Shown here: positions 9,782 to 19,288 of the stretch, piece after piece
Position numbering within the stretch: the stretch's first letter is position 1
How the letters are laid out: every line of letters starts with the position of its first letter
DNA from: JAVKNF01 sp031537795
GTDB lineage: Bacteria > Pseudomonadota > Alphaproteobacteria > Rickettsiales > Deianiraeaceae
Length of the DNA: 64,000 nt
Reading direction: 5' to 3'
NCBI GenBank assembly: GCA_031537795.1
Contig: JAVKNF010000010.1
Coordinates: 1 to 64,000, forward strand
The notes under the pieces: generated by a model
Database searches by the model: none
Seen by the model: only the letters and a program-made list of their open reading frames with translations
What the model was told of the DNA's origin: nothing
Position numbers and translations under genes: made by a program

Positions 9782-9817
9782 TTAGAATTAATTAAAACTA
9801 ATATTTTTTATTGTCAA
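9782..9817 (-). promoter_or_regulatory. Probable 16S rRNA promoter
   Basis: A perfect TTGACA lies on the minus strand at 9817-9812. The -10 element is not clear: TAATTA sits at 17-base spacing, as at tRNA-Lys. Transcription from here would begin just before the 5' arm of the processing stem. Confidence 0.45.
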
Positions 9818-9873
9818 GAACTAAAGAATTTATTTTATAGAATAATAGAAATTAAATGAAAAAATATTATACT

Positions 9874-11496
9874 TTAAATCTTTTTTACAATTCCGTTTAT
9901 TTTTAACTTTAGAAATTCAATAGATTCCAAGCCCTCCAAATCAATAACTTTACAAGCAATTAAATGTTCGCCTATTTCCAAGTTTAAAATTTGGATTCCT
10001 TCTTTATCTATCATTATTTTGGCTTTAAATTTATTTCTTTCGTCATAAGTAAAATCCCATTGGAACAATTCTACGGTTGATTTTTCTTCTACGGAAGCAA
10101 TAAATTTGATAATTCTTTTTTCTTTTTCATCCAGCCCTAAATCTTCAAATGAGAGACTTAATTTCGATTTTATCGCAATTGGAATAATATCTTCAACTTT
10201 TATAAGCTCAATTATCACACCTTCTTCATTTTTTAAGCGAGCAATTTCTTCAAATGCACCTTTGCCGAATGAAAATGCAATTATATAGCCGTCAACTTCT
10301 TTATCATTTTTTCTAGCATCAAAAGCCTTACCGTAAAACCTACCAATTGCGGATTTAAAATTATCTATAACATTTCTGCCAATTGCATCGCTTCTTTTTA
10401 CTTGAATTGGCACACCGTTTTTCTTACCATCAAGCCCCATATCTCCACGCTGTTTGGCATTTGCCTCACCTCCGAATTGTTCAACTATCCAATTTTCAAA
10501 CTCAAAAGCATCGGCATAGCGAAGTGTGTCATAATCGTATTTATGAAGTTTCAATGAGAACGGAGCTCTCATTACGCCATTCCCTATAAATAAACTACCT
10601 TCATATTGTTTATCTAACCTTGCTTCTGTGACTTTGATTGCCTGAACGGACTGGTCAATTCCTATCCATTTTCTTCCAAGTTTATTTGCAACTGCAATTG
10701 TTGTACCACCACCACAAAAGCAGTCCATAACAACATCTCCTTCATTTGATGACGCTTTAATAATACGTTCTAAAAGTGCCTCTGGTTTTTGTGTTGGGTA
10801 GCCTATGCGTTCTTTACTTTTAGGGTCAACAACCTTTACATACCAAACACTTCCCATTAAAGAACCTTTAAAATCTAAAATAACATCACGACCTTTTGCT
10901 TTTCTTTTGTGTATCTTTTTAAATTTCTTAACATACATCTGAAATCTTGAATCTTGATAAGGAGCATTATCAGCATATATCTTATTATTTTCTATGTATT
11001 CATACCATCTATTAAAATTCATTCCAATATTAATATCATCTTCAGTTAAAGGGTTAAATGTATAAGTATCTGACTTTGTGTAGAAAAAAATATTTCCGTG
11101 TCTTCTTGGAAAATGTTGATGATTCTCTATCCAAGAGCCTTGATTTTCCCAAATTATCTCATTTCGGAAGCTCCCCCCCCCCCCCACGAGAGAAAATTTT
11201 ATCCAAAATACCAACTCTTATATATGCATCTGCGTGCCAATCACAATGTAAATAAAAACTGCCAGTTGGCTTTAAAATGCGGTACATTTCTTCAACTCGC
11301 TCCTTTAACCAGCCGATGTCTCCATTCCGCCTGCCCATCTATCTTTAAAGGACCTAATTTCGCCTTCGTCACCCCATATTACCTCATAATTTCTGTTTGA
11401 GAAGAATGGCGGGTCAATATAAATTAAATCAACGGATTCACTTTTTATAGTTTTTAGAATTTCTAAATTATCTCCTAAAATTAGTTGGTTTTGCAT
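9874..11496 (-). pseudogene. DNA methyltransferase fused to a restriction-endonuclease domain, interrupted and with a G13 tract
   Basis: The gene starts 4 bases after rmlB and begins MQNQLILGDNLEILKTIKSE, followed by motif IV YIDPPFFSNRNYE. The frame stops at 11305, but the homology continues in another frame (GWLKERVEEMYRILKPTGSF, then LHCDWHADAYIRVG) to a run of 13 G, after which it resumes in the original frame as SFRNEIIWENQG. Further on are GYPTQKPEALLERII and the AdoMet motif DCFCGGGTTIAVA. The C-terminal part has FENWIVEQFGGEANAKQRGDMGLD and VPIQVKRS, a PD-(D/E)xK-like nuclease domain. A one-base loss near 11325 and one extra G in the tract cancel each other in frame. Without them the product would be about 540 residues. 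It is currently not expressible as one polypeptide. Confidence 0.8.
11173..11185. repeat. Homopolymeric C13/G13 tract, candidate phase-variation switch
   Basis: Thirteen consecutive C on the plus strand (G on the coding strand) lie inside the methyltransferase reading frame. In a genome this AT-rich, a run of that length is very unlikely unless maintained. Such tracts mutate by slipped-strand mispairing and switch reading frames. Confidence 0.8.
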
Positions 11497-11500
11497 AAAA

Positions 11501-12478
11501 TTACCTTTTTTGTTTTTCTAAAGCATCTTGAATTAAAAATGTAAGATTTTCTTTTAAATTTTTACCCTTTTTGTTGTCAAAACCTAATTCTTTTTTTGCT
11601 TTAGAGGAATCTATTGCATATCTAAAATCGTGTCCTTTTCTGTCTTCAGCAAAAGTTATTAGTTTTTTATAGTCAAATTTATCGCTAGATAATTCTTGAA
11701 AAATATTGCATATTGTATTTATAATTTCTAAATTTGTTCTTTCGCAATCTCCACCAAAACAATAAGTTTCGCCTTTTTTAAAATTTTGTAAAGCTAAATA
11801 AATTCCCATTCCGTGGTCCGGGGCCCAAATCCAATCTCTAATATTTAAACCAGTTCCATAGACTGTTATCGGAGTTCTTTTCAAGCAATGTTTTATTGTT
11901 TTTGGAATTAATTTTTCTTCATTTTGATAAAGACCGTAGTTATTTGAACAATTTGTAACTATTGCATTTAAACCGTAAGTTCTAACCCAAGCTCTAATTA
12001 GGTGGTCTGATGCAGCTTTTGAAGCAGAATAAGGAGAAGAAGGTTGATATCCTGTATTTTCATCAAATTTTGGCGAGTCTATTTCCAAATCTCCAAATAC
12101 CTCATCTGTTGAAACGTGTAAAAATTTAAAATTTTTGTTATATTCGTTTTGGTATTCAAGTGAGGCTCTTAAAAGTTGATAGGTTCCCACGATATTTGTT
12201 TCAATAAAAATTCCTGGGTTTGTAATAGAGTTATCTACGTGAGTTTCTGCTGCAAAATTAACAAGAAAGTCCAATTCACCGTGCAATAAACAATTTTTAA
12301 CTAGTTCGTAATTTGAAATATCGCCAAACAGAGCCTTATGTTTAACTCCTTTTAAGTTTTCTTCATGAGCAGCGTATGTCATTTTGTCTAAAACTAAAAT
12401 ATCTTGCTCTTTTTCTTGTAGTAAATGACAAAAATTTGCACCTATAAAACCGTAACCTCCTGTAACTAAATATTTCAT
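11501..12478 (-). CDS. rmlB: dTDP-glucose 4,6-dehydratase
   Basis: RmlB converts dTDP-glucose to dTDP-4-keto-6-deoxyglucose, the second step of dTDP-L-rhamnose synthesis. This 325-aa short-chain dehydrogenase has the NAD-binding motif TGGYGFIG at residues 6-13, the STDEVFGDL segment typical of RmlB, and the catalytic YSASKAASDHL. ENTGYQPSSPYSASK and NCSNNYGLYQ are family hallmarks. It overlaps pgi upstream by 4 bases and is the last biosynthetic gene of the minus-strand run, directly followed by the broken methyltransferase gene. Confidence 0.96.
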   Translation of the reverse strand: MKYLVTGGYGFIGANFCHLLQEKEQDILVLDKMTYAAHEENLKGVKHKALFGDISNYELVKNCLLHGELDFLVNFAAETHVDNSITNPGIFIETNIVGTYQLLRASLEYQNEYNKNFKFLHVSTDEVFGDLEIDSPKFDENTGYQPSSPYSASKAASDHLIRAWVRTYGLNAIVTNCSNNYGLYQNEEKLIPKTIKHCLKRTPITVYGTGLNIRDWIWAPDHGMGIYLALQNFKKGETYCFGGDCERTNLEIINTICNIFQELSSDKFDYKKLITFAEDRKGHDFRYAIDSSKAKKELGFDNKKGKNLKENLTFLIQDALEKQKR

Positions 12479-13659
12479 ATTTTCTTCTTTAATAATATAT
12501 TTTTAACTTCTTGTTTTATAATCTCGACAGCTGGTTGATCAAAAGGATTAACATTTAATTCTTGACAAACTAATATGTTCTCTATAACAAAATACATATT
12601 CAAATAACCAATTGTATAAGTGTTTAAAGTTTTTAATTCTATTAATCTAGTTTCTCTATTTTTAATTTTTAAAGCATTAAAAGTAGCTATTGAATTTGTA
12701 TAGAGTATTTCAGATATATTATGATTATTCAAATAAGAAAATTTTTCATTTTCTATTTTCAATTGCTGGCTTTTTTTTGAAGGTTTCTTTGTAATAATTG
12801 TATGAAATTTATCATTTTTTCCGTCTAAAAATAACTGTAACATACTATGTTGATCTCTTGTTCCTATTGCAACCACAGGGGTTACTCCAACTCCATTTTT
12901 CCCTGAAGATTCAGCTATAAGTTGAGTATACCAGTTATTGAATATTTCTAATTTTTCGCTATAACAGAGAAGAGTGAACTGCTCTTTTTCTTTGACTTGT
13001 TGTAATGCTTTTTTAAAACTATCAATAATATTGTCATCTTTTATATTGAAGTCTAATATACATTTTTTTGCACCTTTTATATATTCGTCTATGTCAGTAT
13101 TTCTAAATAAAGCAGGAATTAAAGAAGCCTCACTAAAACAAGAGTATCTTCCTCCAATTTTTTTATCAAAGTAAAATACTTCAGAATTTATATTTCTTGC
13201 AATATCATGAAGATAGGAATTTTCTTCAGTGATAAAGAAAAAATTTTCTTGAAAATTAACAATTCTTTTTTTGTATATTTTACTGATTAAGTCATATTGT
13301 ATAATAGTTTCTAAAGTAGAGCCAGATTTACTAATAAATAGAATTGCAGTTTCTTTTAGATTTAAAATTTCTAGATCAGGCACTAAAATTGCTTCATCTA
13401 TAGTGTCGTAGAATTTTATCTTTTTATTTTTATTTTCACCAAAGGAAGAAATTAATTTACCACCTAGGCAAGAGCCACCAATTCCAAAGACAATAAGGCT
13501 TTTAAATTTTAAAAGATTCTCACATTTCTTTTTAAGAATAGATAAATCATCTAAAGTTATTGAGTTTGTTTTTTGAATTAAATAAAGAGAGTTTATATAA
13601 TTATAGTCTATTTCAATGTTTAAATTTTTATCTTTTTCCTCTAAAATAAATTCAATCAT
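12475..13659 (-). CDS. pgi: Glucose-6-phosphate isomerase
   Basis: Pgi interconverts fructose-6-phosphate and glucose-6-phosphate. The 394-aa protein shows IGGSCLGGK, SKSGSTLET (sugar-phosphate binding), GGRYSCFSEAS, the signature WYTQLIAESSGKNGVGVTP and the catalytic GTRDQHSMLQ, ending in NPFDQPAVE. It is a short bacterial form. It sits inside the rhamnose cluster and shares 4 bases with rmlB. This suggests it feeds glucose-6-phosphate, hence glucose-1-phosphate, to RmlA rather than serving glycolysis alone. Confidence 0.94.
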   Translation of the reverse strand: MIEFILEEKDKNLNIEIDYNYINSLYLIQKTNSITLDDLSILKKKCENLLKFKSLIVFGIGGSCLGGKLISSFGENKNKKIKFYDTIDEAILVPDLEILNLKETAILFISKSGSTLETIIQYDLISKIYKKRIVNFQENFFFITEENSYLHDIARNINSEVFYFDKKIGGRYSCFSEASLIPALFRNTDIDEYIKGAKKCILDFNIKDDNIIDSFKKALQQVKEKEQFTLLCYSEKLEIFNNWYTQLIAESSGKNGVGVTPVVAIGTRDQHSMLQLFLDGKNDKFHTIITKKPSKKSQQLKIENEKFSYLNNHNISEILYTNSIATFNALKIKNRETRLIELKTLNTYTIGYLNMYFVIENILVCQELNVNPFDQPAVEIIKQEVKNILLKKKI

Positions 13660-13671
13660 ATTAATTATTTT

Positions 13672-14235
13672 TTATATATCGTTAAGATGCCTCTTGCAAA
13701 AATCTTCAAAACTTTCTGCAATTTTATCTTTTTCAGAAATAATATAATTTTTTTTATCGAAAGGTAAATTTAAAGTTGAATCAAGAGGATTAATCGAAAG
13801 TTCCGAAAATTTATCATAATTTCCTATTATTTTATAAGAAACATAAGCCTCATTACTTAAAACTGAAAAACCATGAGCAAAACCAGCCGGAATATAAAAC
13901 ATTTTAGCATTCTCTTCAGTTAATTCTATTGAAGAATATTGCCCAAAAGTTTTAGAATGCTTTCTCAAGTCAACAGCAATGTCTAATATTCTACCTTTAT
14001 GACAGGTTATTAATTTTGTTTGTTGATGTGGTTTTTTTTGCAAATGAAGACCTCTAATCACGCCTTTTTTTGAAAATGAATAGTTGTCTTGTTGCCAATT
14101 TGTTGGAATTTCTAATTTTTCAAATTTATTTGCGTTATATTTTTCAACAAAATAACCTCTCTCATCTTGAAACACATCTAAATGAATTATTTTCAAATCT
14201 TCGATAAAACAGTCTTCAATTGTCATACTATTCAA
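13672..14235 (-). CDS. rmlC: dTDP-4-dehydrorhamnose 3,5-epimerase
   Basis: RmlC epimerises dTDP-4-keto-6-deoxyglucose at C3 and C5. This 187-aa cupin has GYFVEKYN near the start, then NYSFSKKGVIRGLHLQ with the catalytic His, DIAVDLRKHSKTFGQ, and YIPAGFAHGFSVLS. All are standard RmlC motifs. It abuts the glycosyltransferase gene upstream with no gap and lies 12 bases before pgi. Confidence 0.96.
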   Translation of the reverse strand: MNSMTIEDCFIEDLKIIHLDVFQDERGYFVEKYNANKFEKLEIPTNWQQDNYSFSKKGVIRGLHLQKKPHQQTKLITCHKGRILDIAVDLRKHSKTFGQYSSIELTEENAKMFYIPAGFAHGFSVLSNEAYVSYKIIGNYDKFSELSINPLDSTLNLPFDKKNYIISEKDKIAESFEDFCKRHLNDI

Positions 14236-15309
14236 TTATCTTGCTCTAAATTCATTTAAAACATCTTTTTTTTTGATGTTTGTTTCAATTTTAATTTGGT
14301 CTAAAAGGCAAGCAAGTTGATTTTCTTTAAAGGTATTGTAAATACCAGGTGTGCCAGCTTTACCTAGAGCATCTCTTTTTATAAAAGGCATTTTAAATTC
14401 TTTTACTAATATAAAATGTAGATAATAAAAAAGAGAGCGATTATGAAATATTCCAGTTTGTTTTGTCACTTCTGTTTTTATAGCAAATGTTCTTAAAACA
14501 GGATGATCTGACATAATATTTTGATTTTCTGTTAACAATTTTGTGTTTTCTTGTAATCTTTGAAAGATAAAGTTCATTGAAAACAGGCTATCATAATAGA
14601 AATGATTTCCTGTTAAATATTTAGATAAAGCTATTTCTCCTTTGTGTATCGTTGAATCTCTATTTGAAATCGGATGATAATCTTCAAAAAATTTATAAAG
14701 TAGGTCTGAATTTACTAGATTTTTCTTAAAATTAACAAAGAAAGAAATTATATGTGAGTGTATACCAAGATAACAATTATCTGCTATGCCCCAAAAATCA
14801 CAAGAATTTTCATTGTTCATTTTATTAAAATTATCTTTCATTGAAAATAGTGGCCCCAGAACAGAATCGTTCGCTAGTAATATATTTTGTAGATTATTTC
14901 TTTGCTCTTTGTATTTTAATATTCCTAATTTATATGAACCAAAATCATAACCATTATTTGATTTTATTATTATTTCGAAGCAATACTCTTTTAGAGTTTC
15001 TAAATCTTCTTTATTGATTTTTGAGGTTGAAATTAAACAAATTGAGTAATTACAATCTTCATTTAAATGTCTTAAATATTCTTTTGTAGTTTTCTTTAAA
15101 GCATTTGGTTGATAATATGAAAATATACATAAATTCTCGTTTATTTTTTTTTGCCCTTGATTAACAGAAATAATTACATCTTTTTCTTGTATCATATATG
15201 ATTTAATTATATTTTTAAAAGATTTTAATTTATATGCAATTATGCTTAAAGCATAGAATGTGGAATATATCAAAAATATAATTGTCTCAATTATTTGGTT
15301 GTTCAGCAT
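14236..15309 (-). CDS. Rhamnan synthesis F (RgpF)-like glycosyltransferase
   Basis: This 357-aa protein resembles the RgpF family (PF05045) that builds rhamnose-containing polysaccharides. Recognisable phrases are NNGYDFGSYKLGI around residue 120 and NILLANDSVLGPL about 25 residues later, the family core. A hydrophobic N-terminal stretch (residues 8-25) may anchor it at the membrane. It lies between rmlD and rmlC and overlaps the rmlD end by 23 bases, consistent with use of dTDP-rhamnose made next door. The acceptor is unknown. Confidence 0.75.
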   Translation of the reverse strand: MLNNQIIETIIFLIYSTFYALSIIAYKLKSFKNIIKSYMIQEKDVIISVNQGQKKINENLCIFSYYQPNALKKTTKEYLRHLNEDCNYSICLISTSKINKEDLETLKEYCFEIIIKSNNGYDFGSYKLGILKYKEQRNNLQNILLANDSVLGPLFSMKDNFNKMNNENSCDFWGIADNCYLGIHSHIISFFVNFKKNLVNSDLLYKFFEDYHPISNRDSTIHKGEIALSKYLTGNHFYYDSLFSMNFIFQRLQENTKLLTENQNIMSDHPVLRTFAIKTEVTKQTGIFHNRSLFYYLHFILVKEFKMPFIKRDALGKAGTPGIYNTFKENQLACLLDQIKIETNIKKKDVLNEFRAR

Positions 15310-16171
15310 AATTTTTTATCATTTTTTTTAAAGAGTCTTTCCAATTTTCTAAATTTATATTCAAGTTATTTTTTATCTTTTCTTTCGATAATCTAGAATT
15401 TAAACCTCTTTTTGCGACTGTTATATATTTATCAGATGTAATCTTGTTAATAATTTTTGTTTTTACATTAAATCTTGAATCATTTTCTATAATATTTTTA
15501 ATTTCTAAAACAAAATCAAACCAACTAATAAAGCCTTCATTTGTAAAATTATATATTCCATATTTTGGTTTTTGTTTTACGAATTCTAAAGTAATTTTTG
15601 CAACATCTAGTGCATAAGCAGGGGAGCCGATTTGATCATTAATAATATTTAATTCTCCTTTTTCTTGAAGTAATTTTAGCATTGTTTTTACAAAATTCTG
15701 GCCAAATTCATAATAAACCCAAGAAACCCTAATAATATAGAATTTACAGTTTGACTTCTGAATATATTTGTCACCTAATAATTTTGTGTAACCATAATAA
15801 TTTAAAGGTTTTAAATTTATTGTATTTTCTTCGTCAAACTCTGTATCTCCTGTTCCATCAAAAACATAATCTGTTGAATAATGAATAAAAATAATATCAT
15901 TTCTATTGCAAAATTCAGCAATAATTTTAACAGAATTTGCATTTATTTCTAGGCACAGGTCTTTTTCTGTTTCAGCTAAATCCACTTTAGTATAAGCCGA
16001 AGCATTTATAATAATTTTAGGCAGATATTTTAAATTATTTAGAAAATCTTCAATATTCTCTTTTTTACTAAAATCACAATCGTTTAAACCGATGTAATTT
16101 GCATTTGGAATTATTATACTTAAAGCGGTAGAGATCTGACCATTTTTACCGAATACTAAAATATCTTGCAT
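15287..16171 (-). CDS. rmlD: dTDP-4-dehydrorhamnose reductase
   Basis: RmlD performs the final reduction to dTDP-L-rhamnose. The 294-aa protein has FGKNGQIST (dinucleotide-binding loop, usually GxxGQLG), IINASAYTKVDLAE, HYSTDYVFDGTG and the catalytic YGYTKLLGDKYI. It is the first gene of the minus-strand half of the cluster and is transcribed away from rmlA across a 49-bp divergent region. Confidence 0.95.
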   Translation of the reverse strand: MQDILVFGKNGQISTALSIIIPNANYIGLNDCDFSKKENIEDFLNNLKYLPKIIINASAYTKVDLAETEKDLCLEINANSVKIIAEFCNRNDIIFIHYSTDYVFDGTGDTEFDEENTINLKPLNYYGYTKLLGDKYIQKSNCKFYIIRVSWVYYEFGQNFVKTMLKLLQEKGELNIINDQIGSPAYALDVAKITLEFVKQKPKYGIYNFTNEGFISWFDFVLEIKNIIENDSRFNVKTKIINKITSDKYITVAKRGLNSRLSKEKIKNNLNINLENWKDSLKKMIKNYAEQPNN

Positions 16172-16220
16172 ATTAATTATTAATTAAATTCAATAATTTT
16201 AAAATACAATTGAAATATTT

Positions 16221-17087
16221 ATGAAAGGTATAATTTTAGCAGGAGGAACGGCTTCAAGATTGGCTCCAACAAGTTTTGTTATAAATAAACATATGTTGCC
16301 AATTTATAATAAACCTTTAATTTTTTACCCTATTGCAATTCTAATGTTATTTGGAATTAAAGATTTATTAATAACTTTACATAAACAAGATTTAGAAATA
16401 TTTCGAAAAATGTTTAAAAACGGGGAAGATTTAGGAATAAATATAACATATAAAATTCAAGAAAATGCAGGGGGCATTGCGGAAGTTCTTCTTTTAGCTG
16501 ATGATTTTATAAAAGAAAATGAACGATTTGTAATGATTTTAGGAGATAATATCTATTATATACCTCATATTAGAGAGAATTTCTCAGACTTGTTAAATTT
16601 AGAAACAGGTGCAGGTGTCGTGCTTTCTAAAGTTTCAGACCCGCATAGATTCGGAATTGCTGAATTTGATAAGAATGAAAATTTAATAGGAGTTGAAGAA
16701 AAACCAAAAGCACCAAAGTCTAATTGGGCTATAACTGGTTTATATTTTTATGATAGAATGGCAATAGAATTTGCTAAAAGATCAAAAAGGTCAACCAGAG
16801 GAGAGCTCGAAATTACAGATATTAATGAGCAATATTTGAAAGAGAGAAATTTATCATATAAAAAATTACCAAGAGGTTCAGTTTGGCTGGACGCAGGAAC
16901 GCCAAAATCTATGTTCGAGGCTTCAGAGTTTGTAAAAATTATAGAGGAAAGACAAGGAAATAAAATAGCAATTCTTGAAGAAATAGCCTATAATATGGGA
17001 TATATAGATAAAAAACAACTTGCAGAAAACTCAAAAAAATTCAAATCTGGTTGCGAATATGGAGATTATATTAAGTCTTTAATTTGA
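16221..17087 (+). CDS. rmlA: Glucose-1-phosphate thymidylyltransferase
   Basis: RmlA makes dTDP-glucose from dTTP and glucose-1-phosphate. The 288-aa protein begins MKGIILAGGTASRLAPTS, the nucleotidyltransferase signature, and has the metal-binding MILGDNIYY, VEEKPKAPKSNWAITGLYFYD, and RGELEITDIN. Length is standard. It is divergent from rmlD and 10 bases before the GT2 gene, so the full four-enzyme rhamnose pathway is present. No Shine-Dalgarno motif precedes its ATG. Confidence 0.97.
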   Translation: MKGIILAGGTASRLAPTSFVINKHMLPIYNKPLIFYPIAILMLFGIKDLLITLHKQDLEIFRKMFKNGEDLGINITYKIQENAGGIAEVLLLADDFIKENERFVMILGDNIYYIPHIRENFSDLLNLETGAGVVLSKVSDPHRFGIAEFDKNENLIGVEEKPKAPKSNWAITGLYFYDRMAIEFAKRSKRSTRGELEITDINEQYLKERNLSYKKLPRGSVWLDAGTPKSMFEASEFVKIIEERQGNKIAILEEIAYNMGYIDKKQLAENSKKFKSGCEYGDYIKSLI

Positions 17088-17097
17088 AAAAATTAAA

Positions 17098-17931
17098 ATG
17101 ATAGAACAAAAAAATAGAAAAATAAAATTATTAATTTCTATCGTTTTATATCAACCAAATAAAGAAGACTTTATAAAACTTTTCAGTAGCATTAAAAATA
17201 GTAATCTTGAAAATATAATTTGTGATGTTTGTTTTCTTGATAATTCAAACAGAGTTTCCGAATTTATAAAAAAACACACAAACGAGTTTAAAAAAGAAAA
17301 TCAAAATGAAAATTTGAATATTTATTATATAATTTCTCAAAAAAATTTAGGCTACGGAGGGGGAAATAATTTTACTTATTTCGAGTTTAAAGGTGTTGAA
17401 TATGATTATTTTCTAATAATTAACCCTGATATTTATTTTAATGAAACTTTAATAAAAAATTTAATAGAAAAAATGCAAAACAATCAAGAAATTGGGCTTT
17501 CTTCAATAAAAATTCTCAATACAGATAATTCGATTCAATATGTTCATAGAAAATTCCCTTCTATTTTTGATATATTTTTCAGAGTTTTATTTAATTTTAT
17601 AAATTTGAAAAAATTAAATAGCCTCAAGGAAAGGATCTCAAAAAGAAAAGAAATGCAGGATTCTTATAAAAATGAAAATTCTTTTAAAGCAGAAATGATC
17701 TCTGGTTGTTTTATGTGTTTTAAAAGTGAAATCTTTGATAAATTAAAAGGTTTTAGTGATAAATTTTTTATGTATTATGAAGATCTGGATATCTCAAAAA
17801 GATGCAATAGAATCTCGCAAAACATAGTTTTCACGGATCTCTCTCTTTATCATAAATGGAGAAGGGAAAGTTCAAAAGATTTTAAATTATTTATTATTCA
17901 TTTAAAATCTTTTTTTAGATATTATTTTTAG
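17098..17931 (+). CDS. Family 2 glycosyltransferase, probable rhamnosyltransferase
   Basis: This 277-aa GT2 protein has the N-terminal phrase ISIVLYQPNKEDF, the nucleotide-binding NLGYGGGNNF and the DXD-type INPDIYF at about residue 108. The later MISGCFMCFKSEIFDKLKGFSDKFFMYYEDLDISKRC is the classic rhamnosyltransferase end motif. Position directly after rmlA supports transfer of rhamnose to an LPS or capsule-like glycan at the cytoplasmic membrane. Confidence 0.85.
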   Translation: MIEQKNRKIKLLISIVLYQPNKEDFIKLFSSIKNSNLENIICDVCFLDNSNRVSEFIKKHTNEFKKENQNENLNIYYIISQKNLGYGGGNNFTYFEFKGVEYDYFLIINPDIYFNETLIKNLIEKMQNNQEIGLSSIKILNTDNSIQYVHRKFPSIFDIFFRVLFNFINLKKLNSLKERISKRKEMQDSYKNENSFKAEMISGCFMCFKSEIFDKLKGFSDKFFMYYEDLDISKRCNRISQNIVFTDLSLYHKWRRESSKDFKLFIIHLKSFFRYYF

Positions 17932-17996
17932 AATCCTTTTTAGGAATATAATAAAGTATAATTTGATTTTAAAACTACTTAATTTAAAATTGAATA

Positions 17997-18554
17997 ATGA
18001 ATTGTATATATTTATTATTTATAATATTAAATTCTTGTATTTCAGAGAGAAGTACAAACGCACCAGAAAATTTGGGTATATTTCAATTCTTTTCAAATAA
18101 GAAAGCGGATTATTTCTTAAATAACAGACTTTATCCCTCGGGAAACATAAATATTATAGAGGAAATTAAAAATGATCCAATTTTAAAGACTAAAATATTT
18201 ACAAATAGTAAAGAGAAAAATCTCAATCTGCACACAAAAATTGTAAAATATTATTTAGATTCTATTGAAAATTATGAAAAAGAAAAAATCATCAAGTCAG
18301 AAGAAAATATTTTTCACATAAAGAATAAAATTAAAGACAATAAAAAAGCAATAGATCTAAAGAGATTAAACTCCAGCCCTAAAATATTGGCAAGATATTT
18401 TAAAGAATATGAAGACTTCTTAGAGGATATTCAAGATAAGAAAGCAGAAAAATTAATAGAAATAAAAAGAAATAAAGAAACAGAAAATTCAAATTCAATA
18501 TATGAAAGCAATGATAAAAATAAATTCCAAGAAAAGATTTTAAATAAAAACTAA
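17997..18554 (+). CDS. Putative lipoprotein of unknown function
   Basis: This 185-aa protein is not recognised. It opens with a short hydrophobic stretch and a possible lipobox (IILNSC, Cys14), so it may be a lipoprotein. The remainder is Lys/Glu/Asn rich and mostly helical in character. It occupies the place upstream of rplC where rpsJ is normally found and ends 44 bases before rplC. Confidence 0.5.
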   Translation: MNCIYLLFIILNSCISERSTNAPENLGIFQFFSNKKADYFLNNRLYPSGNINIIEEIKNDPILKTKIFTNSKEKNLNLHTKIVKYYLDSIENYEKEKIIKSEENIFHIKNKIKDNKKAIDLKRLNSSPKILARYFKEYEDFLEDIQDKKAEKLIEIKRNKETENSNSIYESNDKNKFQEKILNKN

Positions 18555-18598
18555 AAAACTTGCTTTTTATAAAACATTAGCATAATTTTAATTTTAAT

Positions 18599-19288
18599 AT
18601 GAGTAATATAGCATTAATAGGTTATAAAATTGGGATGACTTCTGTATTTCAAAACAATATAAATATACCTGTGACTGTTGTTTCTGTTCCTAATAATTAT
18701 TTATTAGAAATTAAAAAATATAAAAAAAAATCTTCACTCTTAATTGGAGCTTCAGAAGAAAGAAAATTAAAAAAAATCAACAAACCTCAATTAAAAGTTT
18801 TCGAAAAATCATCAAGTACTCCTTGCAACATTCAGAAAGAATTCCCTTTAAAAGATTTATCTACATTTGATAATTTAGACAAAAATTTACTTACTTTATC
18901 TCAAGAATTTATAGGAAATTATGTAGACATTCAATCTATTTCTCAAGGAAAAGGTTTTCAAGGTGGTATGAAAAGACACGGCTTTAAAGGCTTAAGAGCT
19001 ACTCATGGTGTGTCTGTAAGTCATAGGTCTATCGGTTCAACTGGAAACAGAACAGAACCTGGTAAAGTTTTTAAAAATAAGAAGATGCCAGGCCATATGG
19101 GAAATACACTGAACACTATTCAAAATTTAAAGATCTTAGATATTGACTTGGAGAATAATCTTATTTTTGTAAAAGGTTCCTTTTCTGGAGCTAAAGGCTC
19201 TTTAGTATTCTTAAAAAATTCTATAAAAAAATCTTTTGAAGCGGATCAAAAAATGTTAAATTTTAGAAACATAGAATTGAAAATATGA
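18599..19288 (+). CDS. rplC: 50S ribosomal protein L3
   Basis: This 229-aa protein starts IALIGYKIGMTSVF and has the L3 core SQGKGFQGGMKRHGFKG, THGVSVSHRSIGSTGNRT and PGKVFKNKKMPGHMGN. L3 binds 23S rRNA near the peptidyl-transferase centre and is an early assembly protein. It heads an eleven-gene ribosomal operon without the usual rpsJ before it. The next gene starts within its stop codon region (4-base overlap). Confidence 0.97.
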   Translation: MSNIALIGYKIGMTSVFQNNINIPVTVVSVPNNYLLEIKKYKKKSSLLIGASEERKLKKINKPQLKVFEKSSSTPCNIQKEFPLKDLSTFDNLDKNLLTLSQEFIGNYVDIQSISQGKGFQGGMKRHGFKGLRATHGVSVSHRSIGSTGNRTEPGKVFKNKKMPGHMGNTLNTIQNLKILDIDLENNLIFVKGSFSGAKGSLVFLKNSIKKSFEADQKMLNFRNIELKI

